Shown in pieces: positions 18,414 to 30,915 of a stretch of DNA of 64,000 nucleotides (position 1 is the stretch's first letter; every line of letters begins with the position of its first letter). The stretch is from Argopecten irradians (Eukaryota; Mollusca; Bivalvia; Pectinida; Pectinidae). The translations under genes were made by a program, and so were the position numbers. Location of the stretch: positions 47,730,284 through 47,794,283 of the forward strand of contig NC_091136.1 of the NCBI RefSeq assembly GCF_041381155.1, read 5' to 3'. The notes beneath the pieces are model-generated. The model saw only the letters and a list, made by a program, of their open reading frames with translations, had not been told where the DNA came from and did not search any database.

Positions 18414-19214
18414 TGACTAAGACAAGAAGAATTTGGTTCCAGTAGATTTCTTTTTTGGGTAATCTCATTTCTGTATCAGCCCTGTGTTAAATTTTTACTT
18501 ACTCTGTCCTGTTCACCACATTTAATTCTTTCTTTCACTTTAAATAGCTTTTGTTATCAGTATTTTCTCTTCAACCACAATCATGTTTGTGGTTTTCTGC
18601 TGACAATGTGATGCTCACATTTAAAACAATGACAGTTTACAGACTGAGAAATTTACAATGACCAATATCATCTCTGAACTCAATAATTTGCGATACAACA
18701 AGATAAAATGTAAGTGCCTACTGTTCATCAGTTATATACAAGTATACATGATTCTTTCAACAGCAAACTTGTGATTTTAAATTTTGGCTTATTTTACAAA
18801 AGAAGTAAATAATATTTTGTCTTAATTCCCTACCAATGACCAAATTTTCACACAGATTCAGAAAACATCTTTCTTGGTAAGTAAAAAATATTTTTTTTTA
18901 AATCAATCTCTCCATAATAGCTTGAGAATGACAATATCCAAACATGCCAACATTTTCAGACATTAAATCACATTACTTAATCAACAATCATGAAAACAGG
19001 TGTCCTCAATATACAGACATTTTGATTTCAACATCGCCATGCATACACTGAAGTGAATTATTATCATTTTTAATTCTAAAGGGATGGTTTTTTTCAAATA
19101 TGGCAGTCACAAAGAAATTCAAAGGGTTGGGTTTTTTTCAAATATGGACGCCAAAAAGAACTCTTTTCTTTTCAAGAGGATAAAAAGAGTTCAAATGAAG
19201 ATAAAATTGACACA
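18414..19214. other. Probable ARMT1 3' flank, nothing recognised
   Basis: AT-rich sequence downstream (minus orientation) of the ARMT1 stop. No conserved frame or repeat was recognised; it likely includes the ARMT1 3' UTR. Confidence 0.4.
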
Positions 19215-22200
19215 CTAGGACATTTTGTCAGAGAAGGAGATCACTGCCCAGTTTCCGTTGACCATCCATTTGTCATCCTGAGCCTTCACCTGACTAGCCT
19301 GGCCATCTTTCAGCCCAGTAATGGTATCAGACTTACTTGTCCGTAATGCACACAGGGGTGCAGGTTGGAAACCCCTCAGACTCTCTGGGAATGGGGTGGT
19401 AAATAGCCAAGCAAGATCTCCAACCAACTTCCGGTAATTCAAATCTCCTTTGAGAAAAATAAAATCACTCTGAGCCAATCTTGCATGAAGATTTGGACAA
19501 CGTGATTCCATTTCATTGAATGGGAAAGACAAAGTCCAAAAGTCGTCCACTACAACCTGCCATGTTTTATCTTCTATATATTGCTGCCATTTACTGGCAA
19601 ACTTGGACATGTATACACTATTTGAGGCACAAAGTTGATTGATCATCCAGCTAAAGTCATATGGAGTTACATCTGAGACAAACCAGGGAATAGCTTTTAC
19701 ATGAAAGCAGATCTTTGAAGCCAGGCCAAAGGAGACGAGGAACTCAGCAAAGCAGAGATCAGTCATCAACTCAAACCCTGCATTATCCAAAATGATGTCC
19801 ACACAAGCCTGATGACCTTTGGTGACCTTGACGTTTTGTAGGCAGGTGAACACAGCATCTGTGTTATCTACCAGGATCTTTGGTTCAAACTGGTGTAGCT
19901 GATCCAGTGGTGACGTGGTTTGTGCGAAGTCTTGTCCAGCCGATATTGACAGGTCACATTTGTTTCCCCACAAAGACACCTGCAATTGGAAACATATCAT
20001 TAACATTACATGTCCTTTATTGGTTGTCAAGCTACACTGTATATACCTGGTTCTAAAACACCATCTGAGACATATGTAAAAATAAACTAGGCTGAATCAT
20101 TAATTCTAATTTCATATTAAATAAAAGCATAATTAATTGCATAACTTTAATACACATGTAACCTGTATCTGAGTTCTAAGCACTTTGTGTATCAGATAAC
20201 CATACAATGACACAGTGACCAGTTATGGGAATACCAGGTAGTTAAAGTATACATAATTTAAAATGAAGTCCTCTATACCTCCATTACTAGTATTCAATAA
20301 GCCTATAACTGTAAACCTTTCGCAATTTCCATTTCAAAACAAGTTCCCAAAGATAGAGTTTAGCGGAATTACAAATTGAATGAACATTCATATCAATAAA
20401 AGTGATGTATACATGTAGATATTAATTAGTGGAGATAAACTTTCAGCAATTTACTTGAATTGCGAAATTAAATTGCACTCGAAAGAAAGTTGATTAACAG
20501 TAAGTCATTGAATAATTCTTGTCAATACATGTACAATTATAGATAACTAAATCAAGTCTATGGGAAGGTAGCACATCATTGAATGATTACTGTCAATACA
20601 TATACAATTATAGATAACTGAATCAAGTCTATGGGAAGGTAGCACATCATTGAATAATTCCTGTCAATACATATACAATTATAGATAACTAAATCAAGTC
20701 TATGGGAAGGTAACACATCATTGAATAATTACTGTCAATACATGTACAATTATAGATAACTAAATCAGGTCTATGGGAAGGTAGCACATCATTAATTAAT
20801 TACTGTCGATACATGTACAATTATAGATAACTAAATCAAGTCTATGGGAAGGTAATACATCATTAATTAATTACTGTCGATACATGTACAATCATAGATA
20901 ACTAAATCAAGTCTATGGGAAGGTAGCACATCATTGAATAATTACTGTCAATACATATACAATTATAGATAACTAAATCAAGTCTATGGTACAATTATAG
21001 ATAACTATGTTCCAATTATACAAAATATATATATTTCATTTTTCATTTTACCTACAATCATGTACTTACCTTGAGAAAGTTTTCAAACAGATGTTTCAAA
21101 TCTAGTTGTTTTCCTGATTTGAATTCCTCTACGACATTGTGGAGGTGTTCCATCAGTACAAGTATGGCTTGTTGAGAATCAAAAAAGGATTTTTCCTTCT
21201 GTTCTCGGAAAACATCAAAATCTTTCAATGTTTTGCTGAAAAATACAAATGTAAAAGATCTGAAATTTGAAACCATCATTTACCAACATGACGTAACAAT
21301 CTGTAATTTGTACTGTTACTAGATTTCAATTGATGCCAAAAAGAATATGATAAACATCGCTTTAGATCCTATGAACCTTCTGTGAATTTTGTCTTTCAGT
21401 AAAGATCAAATGACTGGCAGATTAATGAATGGATAACAGGCATAGCGCCATCCTCAGTGTAACTTTTTATCCTGTGTACTTAATGATAGTGATATGAATG
21501 GCAAGTGGAGACAATTACATACAACTTCTTACCATAATTCTGCAGCCTCCTGGACCCTGCGATACATGTAACATTCTACATATAGCCATGGTGATTCAAA
21601 CCACTTTGGAGGGGATCCTGTACATTTAATGATTTCTTCTAGATGATCATTCCATACAACTACATCAGAACGACCATCTTTGATGGGAACTACGGGTTTA
21701 TTGGTCTGAACTTCATTCCGTAGCTTGGATATACACCCAGCAAAAGATTTAAGATCTTCTGTTCCTTCCTGCAGTAAAACAATTTTCACATTTAAAGAAG
21801 AAAATTATTTTCTGTTGAATTTTTCCAACAAAACAATTTCCACACTTACCAGGTAATGAAGATATACAAGGACAAATTCTGGTAGTGTTCAATTACCCAA
21901 GTTTTGTGTAGATATTAATGAAACCTAATTTCTTTTTCTAAATCATTTGTGAATACATGGACCTCCTTGTCACATAAAATGTACAATGTCAATGTATTGT
22001 TCTTAGAGAAAACAGCATTTATTGTTCTAGCTAGCTGCACCTATGGGCAGAAGATTTCTGATAGATGACAGAAAACCGAGTGAATACAAGGTATGATTAT
22101 TCATTTATATATGTTGTACAATAGCATTCACATCGCTTTCTGCTTTTAAGGTGCTCTGTGCATGTCAATTCAGCTTCTTGTTAAAACATTTCAAATACTA

Positions 22201-23081
22201 TACCTCTCCATATTCTTCTTTAATTTTTCCTTTTAACCTATATACACTGTCTGCAATTTTTGACAAGATCACAGGTAGTCTGTCTTTAATGGTGAGGTAG
22301 GCAAAAGAACTGTAAAGAGAAAATGATTTACAGTCGGTTTAGACAAGTTACACTGTACATGTCCACTCAATGACTGTATTTATTTTGTAAAATGGGCAGG
22401 TTGGTGTTTTTGGTACATATACATGTATATTGTGACAGTAGTGCAACAAGAGGCCCAAATGGACCATAATGGTCATCTGACTATTGGCACGATACAACAC
22501 AGTAAAATCATACAGAAGTGAGGAAAAAAATCTTTTGTAGAATACAAAAGAATCATGCATACCTAGCTGATCTTTAGGTCTTTCATATATATTGAGAAGT
22601 TCTTTATGATTTTCACATATAACTGACATCTCTGTGACCTTGAATGTATAAGGGATGCCTTTCATTCCAGCATACTACTAGTTGTTTTAGCCTATATCAC
22701 TTCTGTGACTTGAATAAAGGTCAATGTCATTCATTTGAAGACATGGTAGCTCTTCATCTCAGCATGCTACAGACTCAACATCAGGTCAGATATTGATGCG
22801 AAGTTGCTTGATAATTTTAGCTTTTTTGAAAGCTGTGTCCGTGAACGAAGGTCAAGGTCATTTATTTGAACAAACTCAGTAGCTCTTCATCCCAGTATGC
22901 TACAGCCCTAATGTGAATACCTCAGCCCTTTTTTCAGGTCAGACACAGGTGTCTGCTTCTAATTTTGGAAAAATATAATAACCTATCCCTACAGTATAGT
23001 AGGGTTAGGCTAAATTATATATTTTTCAAAAACCAGAAGCAGTTACCTAAACTCCTGCACAGGAGTTTGACGTTCTGTCAT
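19215..23081 (-). CDS. ARMT1: ARMT1, DUF89 damage-control phosphatase / acidic residue methyltransferase
   Basis: Six coding exons (minus): 23047-23081, 22204-22309, 21533-21768, 21070-21235 and 19215-19979 make five visible CDS exons; any further exon would be 5' noncoding. All junctions are GT/AG and in frame, giving about 435 residues against 441 in human as I recall it. Family sequence appears in order: SFAYLTIKDRLP, SPWLYVECYMYRR, SLWGNKCDLSIS, VDIILDNAGFELMTD (DUF89 metal/active-site Asp-Asn), KAIPWFVSDV, FLKGDLNYRKLVGD and PAPLCALRT. Known roles are metal-dependent phosphatase action on sugar phosphates and reported carboxyl methylation of PCNA. Exon 1 (MTERQTPVQEF) was found by phase: its last two bases plus T from exon 2 give serine, matching the family. 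The largest intron holds a 70-bp tandem array; intron 1 holds composite repeat E4. Apparent upstream methionines in the last exon (to 20030) are intron. Confidence 0.92.
20539..21010. repeat. ~70-bp tandem array in an ARMT1 intron
   Basis: Six to seven units with ATAGATAACTAAATCAAGTC and TATGGGAAGGTA, differing by single bases and short indels (ATTGAATAATT against ATTAATTAATT). Confidence 0.85.
22444..22945 (-). mobile_element. Composite repeat E4, 5'-truncated, in ARMT1 intron 1
   Basis: It starts with the reversed 3' end ACAAGAGGCCC...GGTCATCTGAC shared with the other composite repeats. Two diverged units of about 155 bp follow, containing AGGTCAAGGTCATTTATTTG and CCAGTATGCTACAG. No TTTTTAG 5' end is visible, so it is probably truncated. 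Confidence 0.6.
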
Positions 23082-23196
23082 TAATATATAGTATTATATT
23101 TAAAAATACCTCTACATACTATATTAAGGAGTATTTAGGGATATTTTTCATATTTTATACCCTATATATTATTGACAGAATGTCAAACTCCTGTGA
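23047..23196. repeat. Inverted repeat covering ARMT1 coding exon 1
   Basis: The arm at 23060-23092 (starting ACAGGAGTTTGACGTTCTGT) matches the reverse complement of 23164-23196 with about two mismatches over 33 bp. The first arm overlaps the ARMT1 start codon and exon 1. Exon 1 also contains AAACTCCTG-CA-CAGGAGTTT, a perfect 9-bp stem. Confidence 0.75.
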
Positions 23197-23733
23197 TATG
23201 GTCCTTGCAATATGGTTTAGGTTCGACTTTTGGTTGCCCCGAATGCCATCCCTCTCATACGGTCCTATCCTAGATTATTTTGTGAACATGTGTACGTTTC
23301 ATTGCGGATATGTCATCAACTAGAGCCAAAAGGAGATAAGATCCGGTTTCATGACAAACGTTATTTTGTTTCAATTAGCCTACAGTAGAGTGCTGTATCC
23401 GTACTGTATTACATAAATTAAACTTTTCGTGGAAAGGTCAAAGTGGGAACTTTTGAAACACATTGAAAAGAAGTTAGCTTAACCCAACTGGCCAATATAC
23501 ATGTAAGCAAAGTATATAAACAAACTTTTTATCCTTCGCTGAGAGAGGAGGTGGATCCGTAGTTCTGCTCATTGTGCTAGATTATAACTGATCAACGTTG
23601 AATTGACGCTTGTAAATTGAGTTCAACCGACTTCGTTTAAACTAAACATTTGTCCGACTATGATGCAAAACACCGGCTACTTCCTGTGAAATGTAAACAA
23701 ACGAGGCCCCAGTTGAAGAAGGCATGTCCAAAA
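23082..23733. promoter_or_regulatory. Shared ARMT1/NAA80 bidirectional promoter region
   Basis: The start codons of ARMT1 (minus, 23081) and NAA80 (plus, 23734) are 652 bp apart in head-to-head orientation, so the promoters must overlap or abut. A short upstream frame (ATGATGCAA...TGA) begins at about 23660, 5' of the NAA80 start. No TATA box was seen with confidence. Confidence 0.55.
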
Positions 23734-26700
23734 ATGGAGTTGACAACTAAGACTTTGCATGACTATCCACAGTATATGGAAGAATGTGCGAATATTCTTA
23801 ATGAAGAATGGCCAAGAAGTAAAGCGGCTAGGTGATTAATCCGACAATTTTTGGAATTAAAGTTAACGTTACAAGCGTCAGTTGTTGTATTTTAGGTATT
23901 CTGTTGGTAATATTGCACAAGCCCTCGACGTACACTATACTGTAAAATTTATAGCATGACAAAGATACTTCAGCTAACTAAAATTTGTTTAAGTAAAAGA
24001 GTAAAAGCATCTTCCTCAACAATGGGAAAATATTGTTGAAACAATCAGAAACACCACATGTATCTAAATGTTTCTGTAATTGTTTTATTGTGATGGCACA
24101 GGCTTTTGACAATATCATTGAATAACTTTGTAGATATACAGGTACATATGTATTAGGCAGTGTTATTTCAGTGCAATTACAATTATTGAAGTACTGTACT
24201 GATATTGGCATTGATCATCAATCTTAGTTTTTCATTTCAAAGACAACTTGTGTATGTATCTTTTTACACTTCTGCGTACTTCTGACTTGTTTATTGTCTG
24301 ATGAAGGTGACAATTAATATATTCACTGGCGATGTTACAAATATCTTTACATAAAGGGCTGGAACGGGTCAATTAATTTATTGGTGACAGAGCTTTAGAC
24401 ATGTCATTATGTTTCAAAAGACGTGTCCCGTCATGTTAAACCTCTCTATTTTAAACCTTTTGAGATCCCAAAATGACGTGGATAAAGTACAATTTACCGT
24501 TGATTAGTCCCACCATCCGGTGATTATGAGGTCATCATTTGACTTGAATTTTGTGACGTCATAATCACTGGAAGGTGGGACTAATCAACTGTAAATTGTA
24601 GTTTACCCACATCGTTTTGGGATCTCGAAATCCCCGTATTGGAGGTGTAGGTCATGGCTTAATCAGTGGTAGAGCATCCAGAGGTCATTTTTCGAAGTTT
24701 TGAATCCTGATCTTGCCATGCATGCTCCTCTTACAATAGTTGTTGTGACCAACACTAGCCAGGTGCTCAACCAATTGAGTTACTGATGATTGGCCTAGTC
24801 AGATGCAGCTCCAGTGGTTCAATGCCTGTCTAAATTAACAGCTAAGCTGTGTTTTAATGCTTTTTCCTGTATTGGTTTTCATGAATCCTTTTTCATCTTA
24901 CACTTTGGCATGAGCTGATAGATGTCATTTCTTCCAGATCAAGTATCAATGGCATGGTCTTTATCTTTGTTTTCCAAGACAATAGTGATCCTTCTAGGCT
25001 GGAAATGGATGAATGTTGTCAAGGTGGAATGAGATCACTAATGAAGCAGATACTTGATGGTTGTCTTATGTTGGTATTCATGTGTGGTCTCTTTCTATTA
25101 ATTCTCTGTGATAGATAATGATGGGTAGGGCCTGAAGGTGTGGCTGTAATACTTTTCAGTTGTGATTAAATTTAAATGAGAGCTCTACTGTTAGATATCT
25201 GAGGCAGTTTTATTCCATCAGTTTGCACTTAGAAGTTACTACAGAGACTGCCAGTAAATCAATTCACCACATATATTTTACTGGTCAAGCTAAGATGGGT
25301 AGAAGGTATATACTTCTTTAATGACCATGGCCATATCTTTTGCTTTTGAAAATCCAACATTGATCCTTGCCCAACCTTACCAATTCTATATATAAAAAGA
25401 AACAACAGGATCACTAAAAGCTTTTTTTGATACCACAGTAATTGTCATAATACTTTTATATTCTATTCAGGCTACACAGTTTACAGAAGTCAAATGACAA
25501 GTTCCCAGTTTGTCTTGTACTGATTGGCCAAGAGAAAGGAAAAGAAGAACTGTTAGGTCACAGTAAACTGTCTATCGTACATGGAAAGGAGAATAGCAGT
25601 TTGATCGAGTCCGGTGAGAATATGTTTGTGTGTAGACCTTGCTGACTAGTTTACAACATAAACAGTGTTCCAAAAACAGAGGATGGAGTGGGTACTTCCA
25701 GTTTTACCTATTGAGAACTTTATGGTTTTATTTTATAGGTTATAAATAAAGATTATTATTAAAGAAAATACAGGGCTCCCTACATTCTTCAAGATGGTTT
25801 GTGAGGAAGGCCCTAAAGTATGGTTTCCAAGTCTCAGCATACTTCATTCATGTTAAGATCTCCCTACAATCTGTTATGCAAAGAGTTATGTTATTTTCAA
25901 AATATTTTAGAGGTTCCCTACTTTTCAGCTGACTTGTAGAGGTGGAAAGGGGAGCACACAAGTGACATCTTCAATTTTTCTTTGTGCACTTTCAGATCAA
26001 AGGAAGAAACATTGTATCAGTAAAAATGCTAATACAAAATGTATCTGATAGTTTTGATTTCTTTTAATGACAGTGTGTGTAAGAAAGAGCCTCAGAGGAA
26101 AAGGATATGGGAGAGTGATTATGGAAGAGTCAGAAAAATATGCCAAGAGGTTGGTAACAGTATACACATTATTTTGGTGAAATGAAAAGAAAGAATGCCA
26201 CTAAGTTAGGTGATAGGCTCTTGTAAACTTAACTGCTATAAGATAACATCCATATTTTATCTCAACATTAACCTGTGACTTGGACATCCATTATCATAAT
26301 TTTTAAATGTATTATTGAATTTAAGCCACATTGGTCAGATATTTTAAATCTGTATCTTTATAGTCGGGGCTACCACACCATGTACCTGACTACACATGAT
26401 AAACAGGATTTCTACCAACACCTCAACTACACATTCTGTGATGCTATCATCAGCTTTGGTGCCGATCCTAAACTTATACCAGAACATTTGGTATGTCAAA
26501 AATTCATCTATTATACTTTGATGTTTATTTCCTTTGAAATCTTTCTTTTGGAGAAAGAGATTTACATAAATACTATACTTGTCTTGCCTTATATCATTTA
26601 AATGAAATTACTAAGATTATATACCAGGTATGTGTATTCATAAAATGCACACATGTATTTGATGTGTTTGGTACATGTAATTCATTGGGGAAATTGAAAA

Positions 26701-27269
26701 GGATTTCAATTCAGGAATATTACTAATAAAAGGCAGATACATGAAATTTTTGTGTTATTCTTTTAATAATACCTATGTTTTTAGTGGTGTTTTTGCAAAA
26801 ATGAATTAATTTACGGTAAATTAAACATCTATAAACCTGATTATTTAAATATTGCACAAATTGCAGAATAATTTAAAAACAAGTATCTGGGTTTATTATC
26901 AAGATTTTGACTAGAATTGAATATGTTTTCTTTAATGATACTGCATGGTGTTCAACATTTAATTTAGCAATAAAATCTTCTTCTTTTTTGCCTTAGATAA
27001 AGCAGCTGACAGCTGCAACTATAAGACCCCATGAAAAGGATCAGCAAAAATCAGACAACAATGGAGGTTTAAAGAAACCTGACACACCTGTCCAATCCCA
27101 GACATTATCTACTGCCTCGTTACCTTCACCCGTCGCCCCACCACTACCACCTCCCCCACCGCCTCCACCACCACCACAACCTGACGTGAAAGACAATAAC
27201 AAAGGAAAGCCAGAGATAGTGAAATGGGACCCAAGACATATATCCTGGATGAAGAAAGACCTTGGCTGA
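23734..27269 (+). CDS. NAA80: NAA80, actin N-terminal acetyltransferase (GNAT)
   Basis: Five exons: 23734-23831, 25471-25613, 26074-26149, 26364-26490 and 26997-27269 (TGA at 27267), 238 residues, all junctions in phase. Features: NILNEEWPRSKAARLHSL near the N-terminus (human: LINDQWPRSRTSRLHSL), RKSLRGKGYG acetyl-CoA loop, MYLTTHDKQDFYQHLNY (human: LHLTTHDQVHFYTHLGY), a polyproline run (about ten prolines) and the C-terminal WDPRHISWMKKDLG. NAA80 acetylates the processed acidic N-terminus of actin in the cytosol; the polyproline segment binds profilin (family knowledge). The start chosen is AAAATGG, the first ATG in frame; an upstream extension from 23650 has no ATG. Intron 1 holds a foldback MITE and a SINE. 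AATAAA at 27894 likely ends the mRNA. Confidence 0.93.
24459..24630. mobile_element. Foldback MITE in NAA80 intron 1
   Basis: Arms of about 80 bp: TTGAGATCCCAAAATGACGT at left; right arm ending CGTTTTGGGATCTCGAAA. Both contain GTGATTATGA-GTCA-type and GATTAGTCCCACC sequences in inverse order. The loop is short (about 20 bp). No coding capacity. Confidence 0.8.
24648..24800 (+). mobile_element. tRNA-derived SINE remnant
   Basis: Box A-like GGCTTAATCAGTGGTAGAGC and box B-like GTTTTGAATCCTG occur at tRNA spacing, followed by non-tRNA sequence with another TCAACCAATTGAGTTA-like motif. The box B has lost the canonical GTTCGA, so this is an old, inactive copy rather than a tRNA gene. Confidence 0.5.
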
Positions 27270-27893
27270 TACTCACCAAGTACTTTTAATCACAACTGTG
27301 TTGGAGCTGAGCACGAAGTCTTCTGATTCTGTTTAGAGGTACACCTTACAACTTCTGTGTAAAGAGGCTGGCATTATTTGTTACAGTATAAAAAAAATAC
27401 CTTGTGATATCCATTTACCCTATGATCTGCCTGCAGTGATCCAGGGAATCTGCCTGTTAGTTATTTTTGTATTCAGGACACAGTGATATGACTATGGTGT
27501 TGCCATATAGACAATGATATAACTCAGGAAGTAAAGATGACAGATGTGAATGTCTTCTGTTTATCACATTGTCTTGTAGTCTATGAAAGTTCAATGGGTT
27601 TTTTTAAATACTTAAATATGATCTTCATATGTGATTACCACAATGATCTTATTTTATTTTGACAAGGTTCACAAGTTTAATATGTAATAGACGCTCGCTC
27701 AAGATCCTTTTGATTTTGTAAAACCACCAATGTGATAACGGTGTACTCAAGCTGTAATCAGATAGGACAATGCTTACTTAACATGTAGCTTGAACTGATC
27801 TGTTACGGGACTGTTTTGGATGGCCAGGGGTCACCTTTGTAATATCATTTGCTTGTTTCTTTGCGTACAAAGATGAGATCAAACTCACTGCTT

Positions 27894-27899
27894 AATAAA
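27894..27899 (+). terminator. NAA80 polyadenylation signal
   Basis: AATAAA about 625 bases downstream of the NAA80 stop; the interval has no other gene. Confidence 0.5.
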
Positions 27900-28017
27900 T
27901 ACAATGTACCGGGAATTTAAAGTGGTTCAATGATCATCCTGTCCTGATAGTTTATAAAATATTTAGCACGAGAACAAAATAATGTACTGGCCAGTATATC
28001 CTTGTCGTGTTTGATAT

Positions 28018-28100
28018 ATCGTGCAGGTACATGGTACGTGACACATCACATTAACTACATGCAGGTACCTGGTACGTGGCACATCACACTAACTACAGCC
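28018..28100. repeat. Two-copy direct repeat
   Basis: Two tandem copies of about 42 bp built on GCAGGTAC-TGGTACGTG and CACATCACA-TAACTACA. Confidence 0.7.
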
Positions 28101-28329
28101 TATAGGAGGAGGTACTGTAAACCAACTCATTTTCAAGGTGACTTAATCTCGTATTTTCATGCCCAAGAATTTTTACCAGTGATCTCATTTCACGGTTTAA
28201 TACTATAAGTACAAGTATACTATGGTTCTACTTTACCTGTAGTCAGAGGATTTCCAGGTGATGATTTTTCATGGTTTTTTATCACACTAAAATTTAATTG
28301 CACATGAAAATAAGTTGGAATACAGTTAT

Positions 28330-29068
28330 TTTTAGCCCACCGGGCTTGATGATGGTGGGTTATTCAAATCGCCTTTAGTCCGTGGTCCATCCATCCGTCT
28401 GTTAACAATTCTTTTTATCGCTATTTTTCAGAAAATGCTGAAGGGATCTTTCTCAAATTTCATATGTAGGTTCCCCTAGAGCCCTAGTTGTGCATATTGC
28501 ATTTTGGGACCGCTCGGTCAACGAGATGGCCGCCATCTTGGATTTTTATATTTAAAGATTGTTACGGCTATTTCTCAGAAAGTACTGATGCAATCATTTC
28601 AAAATTCATATGTAGGTTCCCCTAGGGCCCTAGTTGTGCATATTGCATTTTTGGACCGATCGTTCAACTAGATGACCACCAGGCAGCCATCTTGGTTTTT
28701 GGTAGTAAAAATTGTTGCCACTATTTCTCAGAAAGTATGAAAGGGATCATTCTCAAATTATATGCAGGTTCCCCTTGGACCTTAGTTGTGCATACTGACT
28801 TTTGGGACCGATCAGTCAACAGGACGGCTTTTTATGGTTGAAGTTTTTTACCGCTATTTCTCAGAAAGTACTGCAAGGATCTTTCTCAATTTCCTTATGT
28901 AGGCATAGTGCATTTTGGGGCTGATTAGTCTACAAGTTGGCCGACAGGCCGCCATCTTGGAATTTGATAGTTGAAGTTTGAAAAGTAGAGAAAAGATCCA
29001 TCTGATAATTGTCAGACATAGATCAATCTTTGGTGGGTGCCAAGATCCCTCTGGGATCTCTTGTTATT
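28330..29068 (+). mobile_element. Composite repeat E5, ~130-bp core
   Basis: It begins TTTTTAGCCCACCGGGCTTG with a terminal hairpin (AGCCCACC...GGTGGGTT) and ends with AGATCCC-TCT-GGGATCT followed by CTTGTT. About four diverged units with CAGAAAGTACTG, GATCTTTCTCAA and GCCGCCATCTTGG lie between. The palindrome sequence differs from the other composite repeats while its position and the CTTGTT end are kept. Confidence 0.7.
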
Positions 29069-29597
29069 GTATAATTATTTTACACATATCCATGTTACTA
29101 TAGATACATGTACATGTATGATAACTGGATGGTCACAGTGAATGTATTTCCTACTGTTTATTGAATATAGAGTTCAGATTCTTTTCTTGTACTTTGTTTG
29201 AACAGAAACAGCACAACTGATTATCTTACTTCTCAGGCTTCAAAGAAATATTCAATGAGGTTTAAAAAACAACAATATCTGAATATGACACTTACAACGT
29301 AATTTTATTACATAACAAAACAGTTTAGGTACTTTTTTTACATTAAATAATCTGCACTGCTTTGCTTTAAAATATATCTGTCTATTGTATGCATATAAAC
29401 CATAATCAAATTTGAATACTTCAAGATGCAGCATGTCAATGCTGGCTTTTTGGGGTTCTCTTATCAAATTCAAGCAATTAAGACAAATTTGTCTTCATTT
29501 ATTTAAGTGTGCACTTCTCTCAATCATCATTAATGAAATAGAAAAATACATTATAAATTATTTTACAATTCAAACAACAATTTACAAACTGAAAATT
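29069..29597. other. Intergenic, nothing recognised
   Basis: AT-rich; overlapping short frames on both strands show no conserved motif. Confidence 0.4.
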
Positions 29598-30915
29598 AAA
29601 CAAGAGGCCCATGGGCCTTAACAGTCACCTGAGTTCGTATACAAAATAAAGCAAAGACATATAAACACTAAGTCAGTCAGTGATTTTATAAATTTGACTT
29701 TTTCAAAATGAATTTTTGAATATTTTTGAGAAATTTTAGTCATTTTGACCCCATTTGGCCCCGCTCCTCTGATCCCTGATCCCTGGGGGTCAGCAAAGAC
29801 TGATATAGATATGTTAACCCAGGTAAATGCTATTTCTTAGGCTAATAATTCTAACTGAGTTTGGCTTATTTCCTGTGAAAAGTGAGCAAAATAATGCTCA
29901 TAAACGTGTTTTTCCAATACAAACTATAGTAGATTTGACCCTCTCCCCAGAGGAAAATGTGGGATCCCAGGGCCATGAAATTCACAACTTTTGTAAAGGG
30001 CCTTAAGACCTTTCAATCTATGAAGAGTATAAGTACCTGGTGCCATCAAATCTGTGAATTCGTTAGTTTTTTGAAATTTTGCCATTATGACCTCTTTTGG
30101 TGCCGCCCCTCTGGCCCCTGGGGGTCAGCCAGGACCAATATGGATATGATGTTAAAATGCTATCTCAGGCTTAATTCCTATGAAAATGAGCAAAAAATGT
30201 TCATACATGTGTTTTTCCAACACAAACTATAGTAAACCTGACCCCCTCTCAAGGGGGAAATGCGAGACTCCAAGGTCACATAATTCACAATTTTTGTAAA
30301 TGACCTTAAGACCTTTCCATCTATGAAGAGTATTTGATTCTATCATTTCCGAATTTCAGAAGAAGATTTTTGAAGTTCTACCCTATTTGACTGTTTTTGG
30401 CCCCGCCCCAAGGCCCCTGTGGATCTGTCGTGGAAAATTTGTTAATAAGATTCAACGGCCATCTCATACTGATAATTCTGACAACATTTGACTTATTTCT
30501 TATTACAAATGACCAAATAATGCTCAAAAATGTGTTTTCCCTGTATAAACTAGAAAACTTGACCCTCTCCCCCAGGGAAAATGTAAGACCCCAAGGTCAT
30601 ATAATTCATAAATTTTGCAAAGGAACTTGTCTGAAGACCTATGAAGAGTATTTTATTCTACCACATCTGTGAGTGGAGAAGATTTTTGAAATTTTAGTCA
30701 ATTTGACCCCTTTTGGCCCCTCCAACAGTCCCCTGGGGGGTGGGGGCCATATAATTTTTTATTGGCCTTATGTCTTAGAAGGTTTTTACAAAATTTCATT
30801 GAAATTGCTTCAGCAGTTTTGGAGAAGAAGTCAAAAATGTAAATTGTTTGAAGACACACGACAGACAAAAGTCGATTAGAATAGGTCACTTGAGACTTCG
30901 TCTCAGGTGATCTAA
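29598..30915 (-). mobile_element. Composite repeat E6, ~300-bp core
   Basis: The minus-strand 5' end is TTTTTAGATCACCTGAGACG with hairpin partner GTCTCAAGTGACC; the 3' end is a GGCCC/GGGCC hairpin plus CTTGTTT at 29600-29620. About four diverged units of 280-300 bp contain TTTGACCCC-TTTGGCCCC, CCCCTGGGGGTCAG and GACCTTAAGACCTTTC. Plus-strand frames at 29957-30879 are repeat translations. Confidence 0.7.

Noticed and set aside
19980-20030. N-terminal extension of the last ARMT1 exon
   Set aside because: TTGCAG acceptor and family alignment place the exon start at VSLWGNKCDLS; the upstream frame is intron.
23650-23733. NAA80 start at 23650
   Set aside because: That position is TTG, not ATG. 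The first in-frame ATG with good context is at 23734.
24648-24720. tRNA gene
   Set aside because: Box B is degraded (TTTTGAATCC) and no cloverleaf closes; better explained as a SINE remnant.
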